A stretch of 64,000 bases of DNA from assembly GCA_937928575.1 (NCBI GenBank), contig CALFWW010000002.1:1-64000 (forward strand), written 5' to 3'. The notes beneath the pieces are model-generated. The model saw only the letters and a program-made list of their open reading frames with translations, did not search any database and had not been told where the DNA came from. Below are positions 34,032 through 42,468 of this stretch, one piece after another; the stretch's first letter is position 1, and the number at the start of each line of letters is the position of its first letter. Source of the DNA: an uncultured Saprospiraceae bacterium. Its GTDB lineage: Bacteria > Bacteroidota > Bacteroidia > Chitinophagales > Saprospiraceae. Both the position numbers and the translations under genes were made by a program.

Positions 34032-34238
34032 TTAGGCGTGCTTTAATTTAGATTTCTTGGTCTCTTTTTTCACATCTTCTTTGTTGAACCAATCTTTTAC
34101 TTGTTGAATAATTTCGTCATCCTTGTCGGCACTTCCCGATACCGCCATGGCACCGAAAAACCCAACATGAACTGCCAAAGTCATCATTAAAGCGATTTTT
34201 TTGTATTTGGAAGGGCCTGATTTGATGTCGTAACGCAT
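34032..34238 (-). CDS. Small single-pass membrane protein, unknown
   Basis: 68 residues: a basic N-terminus (MRYDIKSGPSKYKK), one transmembrane helix (about 15-34, IALMMTLAVHVGFFGAMAV), then a charged tail with WFNKEDVKKETKKSK. It has its own strong terminator and is divergent from yggS, so it is likely a real gene. No family recognised. Confidence 0.6.
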   Translation of the reverse strand: MRYDIKSGPSKYKKIALMMTLAVHVGFFGAMAVSGSADKDDEIIQQVKDWFNKEDVKKETKKSKLKHA

Positions 34239-34325
34239 AATTTTGTTGTTTAGATAAATACCAAACGGCAGCCTATTTACAATTATTCTATTTGTTCGAC
34301 ATAATTTTATCTTCTTAACATATAT

Positions 34326-34357
34326 TTTGGAATTTCTACTTCGTTGGTTAAATTTGC
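34326..34357 (+). promoter_or_regulatory. Full Bacteroidota promoter TTTG-N19-TAAATTTGC
   Basis: TTTG at 34326-34329, exactly 19 bases, then TAAATTTGC at 34349-34357. This is a perfect match to the primary sigma consensus TTTG-N19-TAnnTTTGC and lies 26 bases before the yggS start. Confidence 0.8.
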
Positions 34358-34382
34358 TATAATCCTTTAATTAAACAAACAT

Positions 34383-35027
34383 ATGTTTTCAGAACTAACC
34401 GATGAATTGAAAACAGCTGGTGCCAAATTGGTCGCTGTTTCAAAAACACAAACAAACGAAGCCATCACGGCGCTTTATAATTCTGGACAAAGAGCTTTCG
34501 GTGAAAACCGGGTCCAGGAAATGCTTCCAAAACACAAAGCACTCCCTAAAGACATCGAATGGCATCAAATCGGTCATCTTCAAACCAATAAGGTAAAGGC
34601 CATCGCTCCTTTTGTAGCAATGATTCATTCTGTAGATTCATTACGACTGCTTTTGGAAATTGATAAAGAGGCAGCTAAAAATAATCGCAAAATAAATGTC
34701 CTTCTCCAATTCCATATCGCTTCTGAGGATAGTAAATATGGGATGAATTATCGAAAGGTACGTGCTATTTTGGAAGACAAAAAATTCAAGACGATTTCTA
34801 ATATCAATATTTGTGGTGTCATGGGTATGGCAACTTTCACCGAAGATGATACTTTGATTAGAAGTGAATTTAGAGATCTGAAAAAGATTTTTGATAAGCT
34901 GAAACGCGATTATTTCTATGATAACGAAGACTTCACAGAAATCTCAATGGGTATGTCCAGTGATTACAAAATTGCTTTGAATGAAGGGACAACTATGGTG
35001 AGGATCGGGAGTTTATTGTTTGGATAG
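34383..35027 (+). CDS. yggS: YggS-family pyridoxal-phosphate homeostasis protein (PLPHP)
   Basis: 214 residues, slightly short for the family. Lys21 in VAVSKTQTNEAI is the PLP-binding lysine. FGENRVQEMLPKH (about 39-51), WHQIGHLQTNKVK (about 60-72) and SMGMSSDYKIALNEGTTMVR (about 187-206), ending RIGSLLFG, are family signatures. It has the alanine racemase N-terminal barrel fold, without racemase activity, and helps control PLP and amino-acid pools. It has its own perfect promoter. Its last ten codons and the downstream hairpin are duplicated 149 bases further on. Confidence 0.92.
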   Translation: MFSELTDELKTAGAKLVAVSKTQTNEAITALYNSGQRAFGENRVQEMLPKHKALPKDIEWHQIGHLQTNKVKAIAPFVAMIHSVDSLRLLLEIDKEAAKNNRKINVLLQFHIASEDSKYGMNYRKVRAILEDKKFKTISNINICGVMGMATFTEDDTLIRSEFRDLKKIFDKLKRDYFYDNEDFTEISMGMSSDYKIALNEGTTMVRIGSLLFG

Positions 35028-35260
35028 CTGAACAATCCGAGTTTTACCATCCTTATAAGGGCTGTTCTGTAATTATAATTTGAAATAAAATTTTGGTTGA
35101 GCCCTTTTAAGGGTTTCACTTCGGGTTTTAGATTTTACCGATCGGGGTGAGATCGGGAGTTTATTGTTTGGGTAGCTGAACAACTCGAGTTTTACCATCC
35201 TTATAAGGGCTGGTCTGTAATTATAATTTAAACTAAAATTTTGGTTGAGCCCTTATAAGG
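34997..35260 (+). repeat. Tandem duplication covering the 3' end of yggS
   Basis: 34997-35111 and 35146-35260 are near-identical with an offset of 149 bases. Both contain gatcgggagtttattgtttg and ttttaccatccttataaggg, and both end in the gttgagccctt arm. The first copy contains the last codons and stop of yggS; the second carries the same codons out of context. Each copy has an inverted pair ccttataagggc / gcccttNtaagg. Confidence 0.85.
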
Positions 35261-35267
35261 TTTTTTT
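35199..35267 (+). terminator. Terminator-like hairpin in the second repeat copy
   Basis: ccttataagggct (35199-35211) pairs with agcccttataagg (35248-35260), with a 36-base loop, followed by seven T. The first copy has the same stem at about 35051-35113 without a T run, so the second copy probably does the terminating for yggS. Confidence 0.55.
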
Positions 35268-35282
35268 GGATGTCAAGCCAAA

Positions 35283-37544
35283 TTACTGCACCACCACTTT
35301 CTCAACAAATGACTCTACCCCATTTTTCACTTCAAGAAAATAAATTCCAGATGGTATTTCATTTAATCCAATGAAGGCTTTTTGGGTGTAAATATTTCCT
35401 TCTTTCACAATTTTTCCGACGGTATCATGCAATCTATAGATAGTATTATTTCCTGGATCGAATTGCGTTTGTATTGTTATGAAATTATTGGCAGGGTTCG
35501 GGAAGATACTAATTGATTTATTACTTGGGAAATTATTCTCACCTAAGGTTCCATCCAAATTAAAAGTAGATTGAAAACCACTGATACCACCTCTTGTATT
35601 CCCTACCATTATTTCATAAACCCCATCATTGTTGAGGTCCGCCATTGTCAGATTTGTATTCGCACCTTCTCTTTTTAGGCCACCATAATCTCCGTCTATT
35701 AAATCGAATTCACCTGATAAGTTTCCATCTATATTGTTATAAACATAAAACTTTCCATTTCTTGATCCACTGATAATGACATAACCAGCATCGAAATCCA
35801 GCACGATTGGCGTACTGTAACCAGTAGTTGAACCTAAAACTCTGGTATCGATATCACCTAGTTTTTCAATGTTTGGTAGAGCAGCAAAATCACTATCAAA
35901 TTGCGGTTCTGTGACCGTTCCTACATTTTGAAAATAATTGACATTTCCATTTCTTTCCCCAACCACTAAATCCAATAAACCATCTCTATTTAAGTCTACA
36001 ATAAATGGTGCACTTGCTTGCCCAACATCAATATCGAAATAGGAAAAAACCAGTGGAGCAAAAGTCATTGGATTGCCAGGACCAGCTGTATTTTCTGCAT
36101 AAAACAATCCTCCAAATTCTTCTCCAATCAATAAATCTAAATCACCGTCTCCATCTAAGTCTCCAGATGTTGGAGAGAAAGTCAAGGAAGTTGTTGCAAA
36201 TGCACTCATGTTTAGATAATCATCATCGACTAAATTGAATGCAGGTTGATCGAGCGTACCGACATTTTGGTAATAAGCAATCCTTGGGTCTTTAGCACCG
36301 CCAGGAACAAAGAAACTGAAAGTACCAACCAGTAAGTCTAATAATCCATCTTGGTTGATATCAATAAATTCTGGATGAGACCCATCACCATGATCCACCA
36401 TGTGTTGTATTAAGAAATCATTTTGCTGAAATTCAAAAGTCATATCTTCATTCGTTCCTACATTTTTGTAAAACCAAGAGTTGAAATAATTTTCTGCATT
36501 TCTGGATAAATTCGGAGCAGCAACTACATCTTTTATTCCATCAAAATCGAGATCTAAATGATACGCTGCAGGAAAAATCGGTATGTTGGCACTCACATCA
36601 TAACTCGGCCAAAAAGTATCTTGCTCAGTAATATGAGCTTCCTCCGCAGTCCCATTATTAATTAGGAAATTCAAATTTGTGAAACTCACATCACCAATCA
36701 AGACTTCTTTATCTCCATCATTATTTTCGTCAATTGGACACAAAGTAGAACCTGCATGACGATCACTTATATTACCTTCTGGTCTTTGCCCAGGACAGTC
36801 TCCAATAACCGCACTTGTATCTAGTGGCTCATTAATTCCACTTTCGTAGACATATCCCCAACAATTCGTTTCCAATTCAAAAATCAGACTATCCAGACCG
36901 AAACCCATTTCTACAGATTGATTGTTGTATAAATTTATGTAACCGCCACCAATACCAAAAGTTAGTATATCCAAGTCACCATCACCATCCATATCCGCAA
37001 TGCCTGGCAAATCCTCAAAACTGATATATAGATTGGTGTAGCTGCCACCTTGTTGTTGGATTGGAATTATATTTTGAGGTAAGTCATAAAAATTGAAGCG
37101 ATTAAATCGAATCTCATCGTTGGCATCATAATATCCTTTATATACAATCACACCATCCACTCCAGGATTATCGGAGTAACCAAAAATATCCATCACCCCA
37201 TCTTTGTCATAATCTCTCAATAGCACCCAATTATTCAATCCATCTGGAAAGTTCTTTGCATAAAAAGATTTGAATTCATAAGCATTACCGGAATTTCTAA
37301 AAGGCAGTAAAACATCACCGGCACGATCGAATACAAACAAATCCATTATCCCATCATTGTTGTAATCCACTTCTGAAAATTGAGGTGCATTCATCCCACC
37401 TGTCATTGGAAAATTCAACGGTACACCACTAGAGGTAAATGGGTAGGAAAGACGACTGACTTCTTGTGCATTTACACACAAAATTCCACAGATAAAAAAT
37501 AAAAAAAATAATCTTCTGTAATACATATGATTGGATTTGGTCAA
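35283..37544 (-). CDS. Secreted FG-GAP/VCBS-repeat protein with T9SS sorting domain
   Basis: 753 residues. Signal peptide about 7-26 (Met7 may be the true start, 37526). At least nine FG-GAP/VCBS calcium loops of the form DxNxDGxxDLxxG are visible: DYNNDGIMDLFVFD, DYDKDGVMDIFGYSD, DMDGDGDLDILTFG, DLDFDGIKDVVAAP, DINQDGLLDLLVGT, DLDGDGDLDLLIGEE, DLNRDGLLDLVVGERNGN and DLNNDGVYEIMVGN among them. They are expected to form one or two beta-propellers. The C-terminus (about 675-753, SIFPNPANNFITIQ) is a T9SS type A domain. Such proteins act in surface adhesion or ligand binding. Divergent from the NhaC gene. Confidence 0.85.
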   Translation of the reverse strand: MTKSNHMYYRRLFFLFFICGILCVNAQEVSRLSYPFTSSGVPLNFPMTGGMNAPQFSEVDYNNDGIMDLFVFDRAGDVLLPFRNSGNAYEFKSFYAKNFPDGLNNWVLLRDYDKDGVMDIFGYSDNPGVDGVIVYKGYYDANDEIRFNRFNFYDLPQNIIPIQQQGGSYTNLYISFEDLPGIADMDGDGDLDILTFGIGGGYINLYNNQSVEMGFGLDSLIFELETNCWGYVYESGINEPLDTSAVIGDCPGQRPEGNISDRHAGSTLCPIDENNDGDKEVLIGDVSFTNLNFLINNGTAEEAHITEQDTFWPSYDVSANIPIFPAAYHLDLDFDGIKDVVAAPNLSRNAENYFNSWFYKNVGTNEDMTFEFQQNDFLIQHMVDHGDGSHPEFIDINQDGLLDLLVGTFSFFVPGGAKDPRIAYYQNVGTLDQPAFNLVDDDYLNMSAFATTSLTFSPTSGDLDGDGDLDLLIGEEFGGLFYAENTAGPGNPMTFAPLVFSYFDIDVGQASAPFIVDLNRDGLLDLVVGERNGNVNYFQNVGTVTEPQFDSDFAALPNIEKLGDIDTRVLGSTTGYSTPIVLDFDAGYVIISGSRNGKFYVYNNIDGNLSGEFDLIDGDYGGLKREGANTNLTMADLNNDGVYEIMVGNTRGGISGFQSTFNLDGTLGENNFPSNKSISIFPNPANNFITIQTQFDPGNNTIYRLHDTVGKIVKEGNIYTQKAFIGLNEIPSGIYFLEVKNGVESFVEKVVVQ

Positions 37545-37611
37545 ATGAGATAAACTTTGTTTCTTAAGAATTAATCGTACTTAAGAAAACCAAATTTACA
37601 AAATAAACGAG

Positions 37612-39699
37612 ATGAAAAACCGGCTGGTATTAACCTTCGCCATTATTTTTATGATATATGGCATAGGGTTTACACAATCTACTGAGAATACTGATTCAAT
37701 TGCACCATCTATTCAGATTAACCCAACTAATGTTAAAGACTTGGTTCTACAAGATTTTAACATCCAACTCCAAGATAGTAACGGAAAAGACCAACTTTTG
37801 TTGACTGCACCAGGTGCGAATGGAACAACAAGACTGTCTTTAAATGGAGAAGCAACTGATTTCAAGTTTGTTAGTGGAAAAGCCGTGCATGAATTTGATG
37901 TGGATCACAAAGGTGGTTTGTGTTTTATCCGAAATGAAGGAAGCAACGCCAATAAAAATAAGTTTTATCATCTCTCTCAAGATGCGGATGGGACGTATCG
38001 GGTAAAACATATTCCTTTGTGGATGTCGATTATTCCACCCTTAGTTGCGATCTTATTAGCCTTGGTATTTAAGGAAGTAACGTTGTCTCTTTTTGTTGGT
38101 ATTTGGTCGGGTGCTTTTATTGCAAGCGGTATGCAATTTGGATCGGTGATCAGTAGTTTTCTGCTGGTGATTCAGAAATATATTGTGGAAGCACTCACCG
38201 ACTCTGGACACATTTCCGTAATTGTATTTTCATTGTTAATTGGTGGTATGGTCGCAATTATTTCTCGAAATGGCGGTATGGCAGGAGTCGTAAAATCATT
38301 GTCCAAATATGCCCGATCTGCACGAAGTTCTCAATTTATAACATGGCTTTTAGGTGTTGCTATTTTCTTTGATGATTATGCCAATACACTGATTGTTGGT
38401 AATACCATGAGATCAGTTACGGATAAATACAAAATTTCGAGAGAGAAATTATCCTACATCGTGGATAGTACCGCGGCTCCTGTTTCGGCAGTTGCTTTTA
38501 TCACTACTTGGATTGGTGCTGTTTTGGGCTATATTGAAGGTGGAATGGTAGATATGCCTGGTTTTGATACAACGTTGAGTCCCTACTCGATTTTTCTGGG
38601 TTCTTTAAAATACTCGTTTTACCCGTTTATGACGTTGTTGTTTATTCTAATTCTGATTTATACGCAACGTGATTTTGGACCAATGCTAAAAGCAGAAACT
38701 CGTGCACGAACTACTGGAAAGGTATCAAGCGCCACTACTTCTGATGAGGATGAACCCAATATGGAAGACCTCTCTCCTGTAAAAGGCGCGCCTCTAAAAT
38801 GGTACAATGCAGCAATCCCAGTTATGGCAGTAATTGTCATGACCATCATCGGTTTAATATCTACCGGAATGGACAGTATTTACAGTGAATTAGTGGGTAA
38901 CGGTACAGCGGTTGCCAGTGCAGGTTGGGGCGATACTTGGGCTGCTATGGGTGCTTTATTTGCAGATCCCAATGCTTCCTTTTTTATGAAAATTGGAAAA
39001 TTAATTGGTAGTTCGGATTCTTATGTAGCATTATTGTGGGCTTCCCTTTCAGGTGTCGTTTTAGCAATCATCCTAACCATGTCAAGAGGTATCATGAGTT
39101 TATTTGACACGATGCACACGATGGTCACTGGTTTTAAAACGATGTTGCCTGCTTTAATTATTTTAACTTTAGCATGGGGATTAGCAATTACAACAGAAGA
39201 ATTACATACGGCAAGTTATTTGACTTCTATTTTGCAGGACAATGTCAGTCCATATATTATGCCTTCGATTGTATTTATTTTGGCAGCGGTTATTTCCTTT
39301 TCTACTGGATCGAGTTGGAGTACGATGGCCATTTTATATCCAATTGCTATTCCGACGACTTGGGCGATTTCTCAAAGCTCTGGTTTGGCTCCTGATATTT
39401 CTATGGAAATTTTACTGAATGTAATTGCCGTGGTATTAGCCGCTTCCGTTTTGGGAGATCACTGCTCCCCGATTTCTGATACGACGATCTTAAGTTCATT
39501 GGCATCGGATTGTAATCATATCGATCACGTGCGCACACAGTTGCCATATGCATTGACGGTGGGTGTTTTTAGTTTGATTGCCTCGTTCGTCTCTACTTAT
39601 TTAGGAGGCGGTTGGCTAATTAGTTTGATTTTGATTGCGGTATCTATGGCTTGTTTGTTTGGGATTGTTCGGGGGATTGGGAAGAAGGTTTCTTCGTAG
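37612..39699 (+). CDS. NhaC-family Na+/H+ antiporter with an N-terminal extracytoplasmic extension
   Basis: 695 residues. A signal-like helix (1-22) and a ~110-residue polar region (about 25-130) precede the Na_H_antiporter domain with about 11-12 transmembrane helices. Family motifs: VALIVRNGGMAGVV-like SRNGGMAGVVKSLSKYA (about 218-234), GVAIFFDDYANTLIVGNTMR (about 248-267) with the buried Asp pair, DSTAAPVSAVAFITTW (about 284-299), and GDHCSPISDTTILSS (about 615-629). It should exchange Na+ for H+ across the inner membrane. The N-terminal domain is not part of standard NhaC and may face the periplasm. Confidence 0.88.
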   Translation: MKNRLVLTFAIIFMIYGIGFTQSTENTDSIAPSIQINPTNVKDLVLQDFNIQLQDSNGKDQLLLTAPGANGTTRLSLNGEATDFKFVSGKAVHEFDVDHKGGLCFIRNEGSNANKNKFYHLSQDADGTYRVKHIPLWMSIIPPLVAILLALVFKEVTLSLFVGIWSGAFIASGMQFGSVISSFLLVIQKYIVEALTDSGHISVIVFSLLIGGMVAIISRNGGMAGVVKSLSKYARSARSSQFITWLLGVAIFFDDYANTLIVGNTMRSVTDKYKISREKLSYIVDSTAAPVSAVAFITTWIGAVLGYIEGGMVDMPGFDTTLSPYSIFLGSLKYSFYPFMTLLFILILIYTQRDFGPMLKAETRARTTGKVSSATTSDEDEPNMEDLSPVKGAPLKWYNAAIPVMAVIVMTIIGLISTGMDSIYSELVGNGTAVASAGWGDTWAAMGALFADPNASFFMKIGKLIGSSDSYVALLWASLSGVVLAIILTMSRGIMSLFDTMHTMVTGFKTMLPALIILTLAWGLAITTEELHTASYLTSILQDNVSPYIMPSIVFILAAVISFSTGSSWSTMAILYPIAIPTTWAISQSSGLAPDISMEILLNVIAVVLAASVLGDHCSPISDTTILSSLASDCNHIDHVRTQLPYALTVGVFSLIASFVSTYLGGGWLISLILIAVSMACLFGIVRGIGKKVSS

Positions 39700-39726
39700 T
39701 TTTTTTAGTGGAAAAGTGTTTCATTA

Positions 39727-40010
39727 GTGTATAGTGAAGAGTGTAAAGTTTAAAGTGGATCTGTGTTTGGGTGGACTTGATTTTTTGTTTGATAATTTTT
39801 GTATGGATTAGAATAGTGAGTGATGAGTTTTGAGTGATGAGATTTGAGTGGATTTGTGTTTGGGGTGAACTTGTTTTTTTGTTTTATAATTTTTAGCTCG
39901 GATTAAGATTTTGAAAAGTGAGTGATGAGATTTGAGTGGATTTGTTGTGGAATTTAAACTTTAAGTTTTTATATAACAATTTGATTTCAGGTTTAACAAT
40001 GAGACCATAT
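39727..40010 (+). repeat. Left array of ~90-bp units flanking an orphan gene
   Basis: Three direct units begin with gtggat(c/t)tgtg at about 39755, 39848 and 39936 (spacing 93 and 88). Each continues with a tgaacttg-tttttt stretch and ends with gtgagtgatgag. The same units occur inverted at 40906-41165, so the two arrays form a long imperfect inverted repeat around 40011-40905. The rest of the 39700-40261 gap holds the 79-bp repeat copy A. Confidence 0.7.
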
Positions 40011-40038
40011 CAGTTGTTTAGCGAATTATTTTTCACGA

Positions 40039-40116
40039 GCTCCCCGCGCCTCGTTCGGCGTCAAGCTGTGCTTACGTCTGAGTAAAAGTCAGGTTGGACC
40101 TGACATCGACTGATTA
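40039..40116 (+). repeat. 79-bp direct repeat, copy A
   Basis: Runs from gctccccgcg to gactgatta. It differs from copy B (40822-40900) by three substitutions and one indel. It contains hairpins cgtcaagc-tgt-gcttacg and gtcaggt-tgg-acctgac. The GC content is markedly higher than the surrounding sequence. Confidence 0.85.
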
Positions 40117-40261
40117 CCCAATACTATTCCGCCCTTTTAGTATTAACTTTTTGGAAATTTAAATTTTGCAGGTAAATTGTTAGTACAAAAAACAATTTTG
40201 CTTGCAGATAAACTGATGGCAAAGCTTTCGATCATCTAGTGAGCTGTGAATCAAATAAAAT

Positions 40262-40792
40262 ATGCATTCGAAATTAAACGTCAAATATGTTGTACTCTGG
40301 CTTTTCACCTTAATGATAATTACTGAATTTTCAGCAGCATCTTTTTATTTCTTTTATTATGAGATAAGTAAGTTGGCACTTGAAATAGGTTGGGATCAAG
40401 TATTTATTCGAGGCATCGATTTTTCTAGTCATACTGAGCAAGAATTGGATAGGATTTTATTTCTAGCAACTTACAATGATGTAATATTTTTAGTGCTTGG
40501 AATCATTGCCTCACTAGTTTTTCTGGTAAGATATGGTATTCATGTTTTGAACTTTTTTATCCTCTTAATAAGTTCAGGATTATCCTTTATACTGATCAAG
40601 TATTGGTTTTTTGGATTTAATAAAGTTTTTAATTTCTTTGAAAGATTTATCAATAATTTGACAATCCTAATGATTTTTTATGCCGCTGTTTATTTGACTT
40701 TTTTGTATTTTGCTTTTTTCAATAAATCCATTGTGCGGTATATTCTATCCAATAACAACAATGATGATTTCTCTCAAATCTTAGATAGGTAA
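40262..40792 (+). CDS. Orphan four-helix membrane protein between direct repeats
   Basis: 176 residues, no recognisable family. Four hydrophobic segments: about 10-30 (LWLFTLMIITEFSAASFYFF), 73-95 (VIFLVLGIIASLVFLV), 100-120 (LNFFILLISSGLSFILIKYW) and 138-162 (IFYAAVYLTFLYFAFF). The loop between helices one and two is polar (about 35-70). The C-terminus ends NNNNDDFSQILDR. The gene is very AT-rich, isolated from its neighbours by repeats on both sides and lacks an obvious terminator. It may be cargo of a repeat-bounded element. The ATG at 40262 is the first in frame. Confidence 0.6.
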   Translation: MHSKLNVKYVVLWLFTLMIITEFSAASFYFFYYEISKLALEIGWDQVFIRGIDFSSHTEQELDRILFLATYNDVIFLVLGIIASLVFLVRYGIHVLNFFILLISSGLSFILIKYWFFGFNKVFNFFERFINNLTILMIFYAAVYLTFLYFAFFNKSIVRYILSNNNNDDFSQILDR

Positions 40793-40821
40793 ATTTAAAT
40801 GTAAGCCAAAGCTATTCTCTT

Positions 40822-40900
40822 GCTCCCCGCGTTTCGTTCGGCGTCAAGCTGTGCTTACGTCGGAGTTAAAAGTCAGGTTGGACCTGACATCGACTGATTA
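40822..40900 (+). repeat. 79-bp direct repeat, copy B
   Basis: Same orientation as copy A, 783 bases further on, 30 bases after the stop of the orphan membrane gene. The gtcaggttggacctgac hairpin is unchanged between copies. Confidence 0.85.
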
Positions 40901-40905
40901 TAATT

Positions 40906-41165
40906 AACAAAAAGGCCAAAATTCCACACAAATCCACTTTACACTTTTCACTCACCATTCAAAAAACTAACCCCGTAATCTAATTGTTATATAAAAAACG
41001 AAAAGCTTAATTCCACACAAATCCACTCAGATCTCATCACTCAACACTCCTCACTCACTTCTCACAATAAGCTAACCCCGAACTAAAATGATAAATAAAA
41101 AAACAAGTTCAATATCAACACAAATCCACTTTACATTCTACACTCTAACACTCTACACTATTTAA
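40906..41165 (-). repeat. Right array of ~90-bp units, inverted relative to the left array
   Basis: Units end with cacaaatccac at about 40937, 41026 and 41129 (spacing 89 and 103). Matching sub-blocks include atataacaatt (left, about 39972) against taattgttatat (40981-40992), and ctcagatctcatcactcaac against gtgatgagatttgag. Together with copy B it fills the 40793-41181 gap. Confidence 0.7.
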
Positions 41166-41181
41166 ACACTCTACACTACTC

Positions 41182-42234
41182 CTACCCCAAAGCAGCAAAA
41201 GCCTTCGATTTCAAATACTCATAGACCTTGTGATTTACCGTATCCTCAATATCAAAAACGGTATTGTTGATTTCTAATTTATTGCCATCCATTTCAAGAT
41301 TCATGATTTCTTGATAGTAAGTGCGATGTGCGTTTTGAAAATGAGTTTTCCAATAGACTGCATATTCTGTCAATGCAAACCCAGTACTTCCCGAACCAAA
41401 AACAGTGTCATCATAAATGAGTAACACTCGTTCCTCCGGTGCATTGAAAAGGAAATTCTTTTTGACCTCATCCAAAATTCTGGCAGGCATCTTATTGAGA
41501 TCAATGTAAAATTTGTACGGACTATTTTGAGCATCAAAAAAAGCAGCCACATCTCTTACGACTGGATATTGATTCGTTGGTTGTCCATGATCAGAAGGTG
41601 TGTCGGCAGTACGATCATGATTGGGTAAAGGCAAATCTGCAGCATCTATATCTCTCACAGGAATTCTGGTATCAACTGTATCTACTGTTTCTTTTGCTTG
41701 CGACGAACTAGAAGTAGACCCCGTTTCCGGCAATGGCTCATCATTGTAGCAATAACTTAAAAAGAATTCATCCACTACACTTGAAAAATTCTGTAAGAGC
41801 AATTCATCAATATTTGACTGAACGTATTCATCTTGTTGACAATGGATGGTGTAGACCTGCTCTGCGAGTTTCGCAGCCATTTCTTTTATATCGTTCGGAT
41901 AATCTGATTGCTTAAAAATGGCGAGATAGTCACACATCGCTTCTGTCCCAAATTCTTCCTTGGTCTTTTGTGTCAAAAACTCATTGAAATGCTTTTCGAT
42001 TTGAGGTTGAATGGCAGGAATTTCGCGAAAATCAATCACAAAATTTTTGTCAAATTCATTGGTGTGCTCAGAAGTCATGCCAGGTGCCAATCCACAATAT
42101 TCACAACGTACCCATCCACTTGGATTCAAATATCCGCAATTGCTGCAATCAGAATCCGATTGACTGGAACCACAATTATGACAAAATTGGGCATTGTTTA
42201 ATATCGATTGACGGCATGTGGAACAGGTACTCAT
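41182..42234 (-). CDS. Double zinc-ribbon protein, unknown function
   Basis: 350 residues. Two zinc ribbons at the N-terminus: Cys4, Cys7, Cys18, Cys21 and Cys30, Cys33, Cys44, Cys47 (CSNCGYLNPSGWVRCEYCG). A helical region (about 60-165) and a Ser/Asp/Pro-rich linker (about 170-225) lead to a conserved C-terminal domain (about 235-350) that contains VLLIYDDTVFGSGSTGFALT and AVYWKTHFQNAHRTYYQEI. This is similar in style to PH-like domains of bacterial zinc-ribbon proteins. Cytoplasmic by composition. The neighbours do not suggest a role. Confidence 0.7.
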   Translation of the reverse strand: MSTCSTCRQSILNNAQFCHNCGSSQSDSDCSNCGYLNPSGWVRCEYCGLAPGMTSEHTNEFDKNFVIDFREIPAIQPQIEKHFNEFLTQKTKEEFGTEAMCDYLAIFKQSDYPNDIKEMAAKLAEQVYTIHCQQDEYVQSNIDELLLQNFSSVVDEFFLSYCYNDEPLPETGSTSSSSQAKETVDTVDTRIPVRDIDAADLPLPNHDRTADTPSDHGQPTNQYPVVRDVAAFFDAQNSPYKFYIDLNKMPARILDEVKKNFLFNAPEERVLLIYDDTVFGSGSTGFALTEYAVYWKTHFQNAHRTYYQEIMNLEMDGNKLEINNTVFDIEDTVNHKVYEYLKSKAFAALG

Positions 42235-42293
42235 AGTTGGGGCTAAGATAGGATTTTTTTGCAGAGAAGTTGTAGAAGTGCGGGCGTTTTTTG

Positions 42294-42460
42294 TTCACGC
42301 AGAAGACTCAGAAAACACAAAAAGAACACGTGTGGATTCTGCGTTTTCAGCGGTTTCTGCGTGCTAAATACGCTATGGAAGACGTGCTAAATATTTCACG
42401 CAGAAGACCCAGAGGACACAGAAAGGACAAGCGTACACGCTCAGCGGTTCCTGCGTGCAA
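42294..42460. repeat. Two tandem palindromic repeats (cacgcagaa...ttctgcgtg type)
   Basis: Copy 1 (42294-42370) and copy 2 (42395-42460) both start ttcacgcagaagac and end (t)tcctgcgtg or ttctgcgtg, with an internal cacgtgt or gtacacgc centre and a shared cagcggtt. Each copy folds on itself. The element fills the gap between the MscS gene and the zinc-ribbon gene. Confidence 0.75.
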
Positions 42461-42468
42461 AAAAAAAT

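Noticed and set aside
40039-40900. Integron-like attC sites around the orphan gene
   Set aside because: GTTGGAC in the repeats fits the attC core GTTRRRY, and GTTTAAC at 39991-39997 could be a partner for copy A, but copy B has no matching RYYYAAC, the repeats do not fold like attC, and no integrase is present.
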